A stretch of DNA of 64,000 bases from Mesorhizobium sp. B2-4-15 (GTDB lineage: Bacteria > Pseudomonadota > Alphaproteobacteria > Rhizobiales > Rhizobiaceae). The position numbers and the translations under genes are program-made. Position 1 is the stretch's first letter; every line of letters begins with the position of its first letter. Below are positions 57,947 through 64,000 of this stretch, piece after piece. The stretch is from the NCBI RefSeq assembly GCF_006658505.1, contig NZ_VFUZ01000019.1, forward strand, positions 60,620 through 124,619, in the 5' to 3' direction. A model generated the notes under the pieces. It worked only from the letters and a program-made list of their open reading frames with translations, did not search any database and was not told the DNA's origin.

Positions 57947-59206
57947 ATGACAACGAAACTACTGACGGCACTGCTTCTGGGCACCAGCATTCTCGGCTCG
58001 GCCGGATTGGCTCACGCCGAGGACGTAACGCTCAACATCGAGAGCTGGCGCGGCGACGACCTCTCCATCTGGAAGGACAAGCTGATCCCGGCCTTCGAAG
58101 CCAAGAACCCCGGCATCAAGGTGGTGTTCGCGCCATCGGCGCCGACCGAATATGACGCAGCCCTCGGCGCCAAGCTCGCCGCCGGCTCGGCGGGCGACCT
58201 GATCACCTGCCGCCCGTTCGACAAGTCGCTTGAATTGTTCAAGAAGGGCAACCTCGCCGACCTGTCCTCGCTGCCCGGCATGGATAATTTCTCCCCCGTC
58301 GCCAAGTCGGCCTGGCAGACCGACGACGGCAAGTCGAGCTTCTGCGTGCCGATGGCCTCGGTCATCCATGGCTTCATCTATAACAAGGACGCCTTCGACA
58401 AGCTCGGCATCAAGGTCCCAACGACCCGCGACGAGTTCTTCGCCGCCCTCGACAAGATCAAGGCCGACGGCACCTACATCCCGATGGCGATGGGCACCAA
58501 GGACCTCTGGGAAGCCGCGACCATGGGCTACCAGAACATCGGCCCCAACTACTGGAAGGGCGAGGACGGCCGCAAGGCGCTCATCAAGGGCGATCAGAAA
58601 TTGACCGACAAGGACTGGGTCGCTCCCTACGAGGAACTGGCCAAGTGGAAGCCGTATCTCGGCGACGGCTTCGAGGCGCAGACCTATCCGGACAGCCAGA
58701 ACCTGTTCACGCTCGGCCGCGCCGCCATTTACCCGGCCGGCTCGTGGGAGATCGGCCTGTTCAACACCCAGGCCCAGTTCAAGATGGGCGCCTTCCCGCC
58801 GCCGGTCGAAAAGGCTGGCGACACCTGCTACATCTCGGACCATACCGATATCGGCATGGGCCTGAATGCGGCTTCCAAGCACGCGGATGCGGCCAAGACC
58901 TTCCTGTCCTGGGTGGCATCGCCGGATTTCGCCACCATCTACGCCAACGCGCTGCCGGGCTTCTTCAGCCTGAACTCCTCGCCGGTGAAGATGCAGGATC
59001 CGCTGGCGCAGGAATTCGTCTCCTGGCGCGGCAAGTGCAAGTCGACGATCCGCTCGACCTACCAGATCCTGTCGCGCGGCACGCCGAACCTCGAGAACGA
59101 GACCTGGGTTGAATCGGCCAACGTCATCAACGGCACCGATACGCCCGAAGCCGCGGCCAAGAAGCTGCAGACCGGCCTCGACAGCTGGTATCATCCGGCG
59201 AAGTAA
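57947..59206 (+). CDS. ABC sugar transporter substrate-binding protein
   Basis: 419 residues. Signal peptide (LLTALLLGTSILGSAGLAHA-ED), then a family 1 extracellular solute-binding fold (VTLNIESWRGDD, GDLITCRPFDKSLELFKKG, VPMASVIHGFIYNKDAFDKLGIK, YPAGSWEIGLFNTQ). It is periplasmic and delivers sugar to the two permeases. It starts 2 bp after murQ, and a hairpin follows its stop at 59222-59252, then a 351-bp gap with two repeats before the permease genes. Confidence 0.93.
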   Translation: MTTKLLTALLLGTSILGSAGLAHAEDVTLNIESWRGDDLSIWKDKLIPAFEAKNPGIKVVFAPSAPTEYDAALGAKLAAGSAGDLITCRPFDKSLELFKKGNLADLSSLPGMDNFSPVAKSAWQTDDGKSSFCVPMASVIHGFIYNKDAFDKLGIKVPTTRDEFFAALDKIKADGTYIPMAMGTKDLWEAATMGYQNIGPNYWKGEDGRKALIKGDQKLTDKDWVAPYEELAKWKPYLGDGFEAQTYPDSQNLFTLGRAAIYPAGSWEIGLFNTQAQFKMGAFPPPVEKAGDTCYISDHTDIGMGLNAASKHADAAKTFLSWVASPDFATIYANALPGFFSLNSSPVKMQDPLAQEFVSWRGKCKSTIRSTYQILSRGTPNLENETWVESANVINGTDTPEAAAKKLQTGLDSWYHPAK

Positions 59207-59221
59207 GAGCTCAGGCAGCGG

Positions 59222-59252
59222 AGCAGGGCCGTTCCAACTGGGCGGCCCTGCT
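59222..59252 (+). terminator. Hairpin after binding-protein gene (attenuator or RNA stabiliser)
   Basis: AGCAGGGCCG pairs with CGGCCCTGCT (10-bp GC-rich stem, 11-base loop), followed by GTTTCC. The U-run is weak. Such hairpins after the binding-protein gene often raise its share of the transcript relative to the permeases. Confidence 0.5.
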
Positions 59253-59295
59253 GTTTCCGATAGCATCGACTGCGAACGACGGCGCCGCCCCTCAT

Positions 59296-59402
59296 CCGCC
59301 TGCCGGCACCTTCTCCCCGTAGTGACGGGGAGAAGGGACGAGCCGCAACGCTGGCGACCCCCTCTCCCGCCCTTTATGGGGAGAGGGTAAGGGTGAGGGG
59401 CA
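59296..59402. repeat. Palindromic repeat related to the window's right-edge element
   Basis: CACCTTCTCCCCGTAG-TGACGGGGAGAAGG and CCCCTCTCCC-GCCCTTTATGG-GGAGAGGG hairpins, with CCCCTCATCCG on the left and GGTGAGGGG on the right as inverted ends. Part of it reappears inverted at 63934-64000. Confidence 0.65.
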
Positions 59403-59425
59403 GCGCTGCCGTCGAACGCATTGCC

Positions 59426-59530
59426 TAGAGCAATTCCAGGAAAAATGCGTAGCGGTTTTCCGTCCGGGATTGTGTAAGAACAAAGAGTTAGAGCCGGTTA
59501 ACGATTCTATCAAACGCTGAACCGCTCTAG
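59426..59530. repeat. RIME-like repeat, copy 2 (complete)
   Basis: About 105 bp bounded by CTAGAGC and GCTCTAG, containing AATTCCAGGAAAAATGCGTA and GAGCCGGTTAACGATTC. Relative of 46717-46807. With the adjacent repeat it fills most of the 351-bp gap inside the murQ transporter operon. Confidence 0.7.
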
Positions 59531-59556
59531 ACCCTTGATCGGTGGGGACCGAACTC

Positions 59557-60486
59557 ATGGCCGCGGAAATACGACCCAAAAGACCATTTCGCTGGCACAT
59601 CGCCGTCTTCCTGGCGCCGGCCGTGCTCGTCTATACGGCGATCATGATCCTGCCGCTCGCCGGCACGCTGCAGCTGTCGCTGTTCCGTAATATCGAGCAG
59701 CACCAGGTCTTCGTCGGACTGGACAATTTCCGCACGCTGTTCGGCGACCCCAACTGGTCGGTGAATTTCTGGAATGCGCTGAGAAACAATGTCTGGTTCT
59801 TCATCATCCACATGCTGGTGCAGAATCCGATCGGCGTGCTGCTGGCTGCCCTCCTGTCCAGCCCAAGGCTCAGGTTCTCGGCCTTCTACCGCACGGCCAT
59901 CTTCGTGCCGACCATCCTGTCCTTCGTCATCGTCGGCTTTGCCTGGAAGCTCATCCTGTCACCGCTGTGGGGCGTGGCGCCGCATCTCATGGATTTCGTC
60001 GGGCTGAAAAGCCTGTTCACGCCATGGCTCGGCAAGGAGCAATACGCGCTGACCGCGCTCAGCCTGGTTTCGGTGTGGCAATTCATCGGCATCCCGATGA
60101 TGCTGATCTACGCCGCACTGCTGTCGATCCCCGACGAGGTGCTCGAGGCCGCCGAATGCGATGGGATTACCGGCATGTCGCAGTTCTGGAAGATCAAGCT
60201 GCCGCTGATCCTGCCGTCCATCGGTATCATTTCGATCCTCACCTTCGTCGGCAATTTCAACGCCTTCGACCTGATCTACACCGCGCAAGGGGCGCTCGCC
60301 GGGCCGAACTATTCGACCGATATTCTCGGCACCTTCCTCTACCGCGCCTTCTTCGGCTTTCAGTTGCAGGTCGGCGACCCCAACATGGGAGCGACAATCG
60401 CCACCATCATGTTCCTGATCATCCTCGGTGGTGTCTGCGTCTACCTGTTCCTTATCCAGACGCGCCTGCGTCGCTACCAGTTCTGA
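59557..60486 (+). CDS. ABC sugar transporter permease (MalF-like)
   Basis: 309 residues from ATG 59557 (a GTG 15 bases earlier is possible). Six membrane segments and the permease EAA motif (EAAECDGITGMSQFWKIKLPLI) are present, with FVGNFNAFDLIYTAQGA at the C-terminal side. With the next gene it forms the inner-membrane channel of the sugar importer. It stands 351 bp after the binding-protein gene because of two repeats, and 10 bp before the partner permease. Confidence 0.92.
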   Translation: MAAEIRPKRPFRWHIAVFLAPAVLVYTAIMILPLAGTLQLSLFRNIEQHQVFVGLDNFRTLFGDPNWSVNFWNALRNNVWFFIIHMLVQNPIGVLLAALLSSPRLRFSAFYRTAIFVPTILSFVIVGFAWKLILSPLWGVAPHLMDFVGLKSLFTPWLGKEQYALTALSLVSVWQFIGIPMMLIYAALLSIPDEVLEAAECDGITGMSQFWKIKLPLILPSIGIISILTFVGNFNAFDLIYTAQGALAGPNYSTDILGTFLYRAFFGFQLQVGDPNMGATIATIMFLIILGGVCVYLFLIQTRLRRYQF

Positions 60487-60496
60487 GGGGCATGAG

Positions 60497-61336
60497 ATGA
60501 GCATCGCCACCCGTTCGCTGCCCCGCACCATCGGCGCTCATGCGATCCTGTTGACCTATACGGCGATCGCGTTGTTTCCGGTGATCCTGGTCATCATGAA
60601 TTCGTTCAAGTCGCGCGCCGGCATTTTCGGCGCGCCGCTGACGCCGCCGACGCCGAAGACCTTCGACCTGATTGGCTACACCACGGTGATCGGTCAGGGT
60701 GACTTCTTCCACTATTTCCAGAACAGCCTCGTCGTCACTGTCGGGTCATTGTTCTTCGTCCTGCTGTTCGGCGCCATGGCCGCCTTCGCCCTCTCGGAAT
60801 ACCGCTTTCGCGGCAACACGCTGATGGGGCTCTACCTGGCGCTCGGCATCATGATCCCGATCCGGCTTGCCACCGTCGCCATCCTGCAATTGATGGTGGC
60901 GAGCGGACTGGTCAACACGCTGACGGCGCTGATCCTGGTCTACACCGCGCAAGGCCTGCCGCTGGCTGTCTTCATCCTGTCCGAATTCATGAAGCAGGTG
61001 TCCGACGATCTGAAGAATGCCGGCCGCATCGACGGCCTGTCGGAATACACCATCTTCTTCCGCCTGGTGGTGCCGCTGGTCCGGCCGTCGATGGCGACGG
61101 TCGCCGTCTTCACCATGATTCCGATCTGGAACGATCTCTGGTTCCCGCTGATCCTGGCGCCATCGGAAGAGACCAAGACGGTAACGCTCGGCGCCCAGCT
61201 TTTCCTCGGCCAGTTCGTCACCAACTGGAACGCCATCCTGGCGGCGCTGTCGCTGGCGATCCTGCCGGTGCTGATCCTCTACGTCATCTTCTCGCGGCAG
61301 CTGATCCGCGGCATTACTTCCGGAGCCGTCAAGTGA
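60497..61336 (+). CDS. ABC sugar transporter permease (MalG-like)
   Basis: 279 residues from ATG 60497. N-terminal segment AILLTYTAIALFPVILVIMNSF, EAA-type loop (KNAGRIDGLSEYTIFFRLVVPLV), and C-terminal LSLAILPVLILYVIFSRQLIRGIT are characteristic. The stop overlaps the DUF4304 gene's start by 4 nt. It partners the MalF-like permease. Confidence 0.92.
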   Translation: MSIATRSLPRTIGAHAILLTYTAIALFPVILVIMNSFKSRAGIFGAPLTPPTPKTFDLIGYTTVIGQGDFFHYFQNSLVVTVGSLFFVLLFGAMAAFALSEYRFRGNTLMGLYLALGIMIPIRLATVAILQLMVASGLVNTLTALILVYTAQGLPLAVFILSEFMKQVSDDLKNAGRIDGLSEYTIFFRLVVPLVRPSMATVAVFTMIPIWNDLWFPLILAPSEETKTVTLGAQLFLGQFVTNWNAILAALSLAILPVLILYVIFSRQLIRGITSGAVK

Positions 61337-61800
61337 GCGAGGGCCGAGACATTATCGTCCAAGCCCCGGCCGAGACGGCAAGCCGATATGGATTTCGAGG
61401 CTCTCGCGCCACGAACTACTACCGGGAATGGCCGGAGACGATCTGCTTGCTGAACCTCCAGAAATCCGCCTGGGGACCCCAGTTCTATCTCAACGCCGCT
61501 GTCTGGTTCACGCGGTTCGGGCCCGAGCGCCGGCCGAAAGAACACCAATGCCACGTCCGTTGGCGAGTGGATTCGCAAATGGGCGACGAGCGGTCAAAGA
61601 CGTTAATGCAAGCTCTCAACCTGGAGTATCCATTGCCGGATAATCAAAGGCTTTCAGCGATCAAGGAGGGGGTCGATGCCCATGGTTTTGGGCTTTTGTC
61701 CCGCTGTGACAGCGAGGAAGCGGCTTTGCGGGTCGCGAATGAATGCGAGCCTCGCGTGATGGTATTGCTCATGGCCCGCGCACAAGAAAAGGCAAATTGA
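61333..61800 (+). CDS. DUF4304 family protein
   Basis: 155 residues from GTG 61333, overlapping the permease stop by 4 nt. The core matches DUF4304: RATNYYREWPETICLLNLQKSAWGPQFYLNAAVWF spread over residues 26-60 (conserved NLQKS...FYLNAAVWF), with a charged middle and helical C terminus. The family function is unknown; members are usually stand-alone in gene neighbourhoods linked to contact-dependent or toxin-immunity-like settings. Here it sits inside a sugar ABC operon between a permease and an oxidoreductase, 4 bp before the latter. Confidence 0.8.
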   Translation: MSEGRDIIVQAPAETASRYGFRGSRATNYYREWPETICLLNLQKSAWGPQFYLNAAVWFTRFGPERRPKEHQCHVRWRVDSQMGDERSKTLMQALNLEYPLPDNQRLSAIKEGVDAHGFGLLSRCDSEEAALRVANECEPRVMVLLMARAQEKAN

Positions 61801-61804
61801 TCCA

Positions 61805-62860
61805 ATGACTGCACCCCTTCGCGTCGTCGTCGCCGGCCTCGGCAATATGGGCCGCAGCCACGCACTCGCCTACCATACCAATCCCGGTTTTCAGATCGCC
61901 GCACTGATCAACCGCTCCGACGTGCCACTGCCGGACGGGCTGTCGGGCTATGGCATCCGGCGGTCCTTCGATGACGCACTGCGTGACGAGAAGCCTGACG
62001 TCGCCTGCATCGCTACCTATTCGGACAGCCATGCCGACTATGCGGTGAAGGCGTTCGAGGCCGGTTGTCATGTCTTCATCGAAAAGCCGTTGGCAACGAC
62101 GGTGGCAGACGCCAGGCGCGTCGTCGCGGCCGCCAAGGCCAACGGCAAGAAACTGGTGATCGGCTACATCCTGCGCCATCACCCATCCTGGATCCGGCTG
62201 ATCGCCGAGGCGCGCAAGCTCGGCGGCCCTTACGTCTTCCGCATGAACCTCAACCAGCAATCCTCTGGCCATACCTGGGAGACGCACAAGCAATTGATGC
62301 AGACGACCTCGCCGATCGTCGACTGCGGCGTCCACTATCTCGACGTCATGCTGCAGATCACCGACGCCAGGCCGGTCGAGGTGCGCGGCATGGGCGTGCG
62401 GCTGACGCAAGAGGTCGCGCCGTCGATGTACAATTACGGCCATCTGCAGGTGCTGTTCGACGACGGGTCGGTCGGCTGGTACGAGGCCGGCTGGGGTCCT
62501 ATGATTTCCGAGACGGCCTTCTTCGTGAAGGACGTCATCTCGCCGAACGGCTGCGTCTCGATCGTCATGAAGGAGGGCGTGAAGTCCGACGACATCGACA
62601 CCCACACCAAGACCTCGACCATTCGCCTGCATAGCGCGGCGACCGGACCGGACGGCAAATTCGCCAGGCCGGACGAGATGTTGTCGATGGCGGGCGAACC
62701 CGGTCATCAGGATCTCTGCGATCTCGAACAGGCTTTCGTGCTGAAGGCTATCCGCGAAGATTTGGACCTGACCCGCCATATGGACGACGCGGTCAAGTCG
62801 CTCGCCGTCTGCCTTGCCGCCGACGAGAGCGTACGCGGCGGGAAGGCGGTGAGGCTTTGA
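61805..62860 (+). CDS. Gfo/Idh/MocA family oxidoreductase
   Basis: 351 residues. N-terminal Rossmann motif VVVAGLGNMGRSHALAYH, the EKPLATTVADARR motif with the Lys of the EKP signature, and the C-terminal alpha/beta domain with MVDCGVHYLD-like IVDCGVHYLDVMLQ. The family oxidises sugars or inositols with NAD(P). In this operon it may prepare or convert the imported sugar. It is followed 67 bp later by the importer ATPase gene. Confidence 0.92.
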   Translation: MTAPLRVVVAGLGNMGRSHALAYHTNPGFQIAALINRSDVPLPDGLSGYGIRRSFDDALRDEKPDVACIATYSDSHADYAVKAFEAGCHVFIEKPLATTVADARRVVAAAKANGKKLVIGYILRHHPSWIRLIAEARKLGGPYVFRMNLNQQSSGHTWETHKQLMQTTSPIVDCGVHYLDVMLQITDARPVEVRGMGVRLTQEVAPSMYNYGHLQVLFDDGSVGWYEAGWGPMISETAFFVKDVISPNGCVSIVMKEGVKSDDIDTHTKTSTIRLHSAATGPDGKFARPDEMLSMAGEPGHQDLCDLEQAFVLKAIREDLDLTRHMDDAVKSLAVCLAADESVRGGKAVRL

Positions 62861-62927
62861 CATACGGATCGCCATCGACGATCGCGCGTAGCGCCCTGGC
62901 GCCTGCTTACGAATTTGGAGGATCGCC

Positions 62928-63926
62928 GTGGGCTCGCTGAAGATCGAAAATGTGAAGAAGGCATTTGGGCCGGTCGAGGTGCTGAAAGGTATCGATCTGG
63001 AAGTGACGGATGGTGAATTCGTCGTCTTCGTCGGTCCCTCCGGCTGCGGCAAGTCGACCTTGCTACGGGTCATTGCAGGCCTGGAGGATTCGACCTCGGG
63101 CGGTGTGCTGATCGATGGCGAGGACGTCTCCGTCACGCCGCCCGCGAAACGCGGCATCGCCATGGTGTTCCAGACCTACGCGCTCTATCCGCATCTGACG
63201 GTGAAGAACAATATGGGCCTTGGGCTCAAGCAGGCGAGCACGCCGGCCGCCGAGATCGACCGCCGCATCGGCATCGCCTCCTCCATGTTGTCGCTGGAAC
63301 CCTATCTCGAAAGGCGGCCGGCCGAACTCTCCGGTGGCCAGCGCCAGCGCGTCGCCATCGGCCGCGCCGTGGTGCGTGAGCCCAAGCTGTTCCTGTTCGA
63401 CGAGCCGCTGTCGAACCTCGACGCGGCGCTCCGCGTCAACACCCGGCTGGAAATTGCACAGCTGCACCGCCGGCTGAAGGCGACGATGATCTATGTCACC
63501 CACGATCAGGTCGAGGCGATGACGCTGGCCGACAAGATCGTGGTGCTCAATGCCGGCCGGATCGAGCAGATCGGCGGCCCGATGGAGCTGTATAATTCGC
63601 CGGCAAACGAATTCGTCGCCGGCTTCATCGGCTCGCCTAAGATGAACTTCATCGACGGCGCCAGGCTTGGCGAGAGGGCCAAGACGATCGGCGTGCGGCC
63701 CGAACATCTGACGGTCGATCCGAAATCAGGCGCCTGGAAGGGCACGGTGGTGCACGCCGAGCATCTCGGCGCCGACACCAACCTTTATCTCGATTGCGAA
63801 AAGGCCGGGCTGATCACCGTGCGGATATTCGGTGTGTATGACGCCGAACCGGGTGCGACGCTCTATGCGACGCCGGATCCGGCCAAGACCTATCGGTTTG
63901 GAGCGGATGGGACGACGATAAAGTAG
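62928..63926 (+). CDS. ABC sugar transporter ATP-binding protein (MsmK/UgpC-like)
   Basis: 332 residues from GTG 62928, SD GGAGG. Walker A GPSGCGKST, Q-loop FQTYALYPHLTV, signature LSGGQRQRVAIGRAVV, Walker B LFLFDEPLSNLDAALR, and a C-terminal TOBE/regulatory domain (about residues 240-332, PEHLTVDPKSG). It energises the two permeases above. It ends the importer operon; a repeat follows to the window end. Confidence 0.94.
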   Translation: MGSLKIENVKKAFGPVEVLKGIDLEVTDGEFVVFVGPSGCGKSTLLRVIAGLEDSTSGGVLIDGEDVSVTPPAKRGIAMVFQTYALYPHLTVKNNMGLGLKQASTPAAEIDRRIGIASSMLSLEPYLERRPAELSGGQRQRVAIGRAVVREPKLFLFDEPLSNLDAALRVNTRLEIAQLHRRLKATMIYVTHDQVEAMTLADKIVVLNAGRIEQIGGPMELYNSPANEFVAGFIGSPKMNFIDGARLGERAKTIGVRPEHLTVDPKSGAWKGTVVHAEHLGADTNLYLDCEKAGLITVRIFGVYDAEPGATLYATPDPAKTYRFGADGTTIK

Positions 63927-63933
63927 AGCCTGA

Positions 63934-64000
63934 CCTTCTCCCCTTGTGGGAGAAGGTGGATCGGCGCGCAGCGCCGAGACGGATGAGGGGTGTTGGAAGA
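63934..64000. repeat. Palindromic repeat, partial at window edge
   Basis: CCTTCTCCCCTTGTGGGAGAAGG hairpin followed by GGCGCGCAGCGCC and GGATGAGGGGTG. It is the inverted counterpart of the left half of the element at 59296-59402. The right end lies beyond the window. Confidence 0.6.

Noticed and set aside
59552..59585. Possible further comM-like fragment (GAACTCATGGCCGCGGAAAT)
   Set aside because: Only short similarity to the comM end, and the ATG is the permease start codon; taken as chance.
61769..63163. 464-codon frame opposite the Gfo/Idh and ABC ATPase genes
   Set aside because: It crosses two clear families on the other strand and has no features of its own.

Overview
The window looks like a chromosomal segment of a Mesorhizobium-like alphaproteobacterium (Rhizobiales). 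The evidence is uniformly GC-rich coding sequence, a rhizobial dnaK-dnaJ-pmtA-pyrF gene order, a Rhizobium-type MatB of 504 residues, malate synthase G, a BacA/BclA-like ABC protein, and several families of palindromic intergenic repeats. This assignment is inference from gene content, since no rRNA or intact tRNA is present.

Left part (0-12 kb): the tail of a UBP-type zinc-finger protein; a BTAD/TPR transcriptional activator divergent from a cysteine-synthase-like plus PLP-decarboxylase pair; two tandem secreted Cys-rich paralogues; a ferredoxin-like/double CDGSH protein; a hydantoinase/oxoprolinase bracketed by two copies of one palindromic repeat; and malate synthase G.

Accessory pocket (11.8-15 kb): between glcB and comM lie two decayed copies of the comM 3' end in the same orientation as the intact gene. 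Among them are small orphan genes, an FkbM methyltransferase, a tRNA-like 3' fragment and a frameshifted gene. This resembles a small repeatedly used insertion region at the comM 3' end. comM and gshB follow. From 17.8 to 23.4 kb come two tandem AraC regulators, a short-chain dehydrogenase and a TetR gene headed by a 40-bp perfect palindrome, a third decayed AraC fragment, and two tandem alpha/beta hydrolases, one exported and one cytoplasmic.

Middle (23.5-49.6 kb): a GtrA / GT2 / membrane GT-C-like module for lipid-linked sugar transfer; a GGDEF-EAL protein with altered signature motifs; a tightly overlapping galactose/galactonate (De Ley-Doudoroff-like) operon of SDR, dgoK, dgoA and lactonase; an ATP-grasp protein; the minus-strand block dnaK, dnaJ, pmtA, FMN reductase, pyrF, DUF1330; then a two-gene plus-strand locus for large secreted proteins. 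The first of these is a propeller-like protein, and the second has four DUF11-type repeats and seven Cys-rich units. The two share a domain of about 100 residues. rpe, a GntR regulator and matB follow.

Right part (49.6-64 kb): an amino-sugar catabolism region. nagK, nagQ-like GntR, SIS-domain deaminase and nagA overlap by 4 nt each on the minus strand, followed by an FAD oxidoreductase and a BclA-like ABC protein. Divergent from them is murQ with a full ABC sugar importer (binding protein, two permeases, ATPase), a Gfo/Idh/MocA oxidoreductase and an inserted DUF4304 protein. Paired TACCAAT/ATTGGTA half-sites 11 bp apart lie next to both divergent genes and probably bind the GntR regulator. 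The cluster would import and break down GlcNAc/MurNAc-type sugars. The best candidates for undescribed biology are the secreted DUF11/Cys-repeat locus, the tandem Cys-rich exported pair, the BTAD-regulated PLP pair and the comM-end island.
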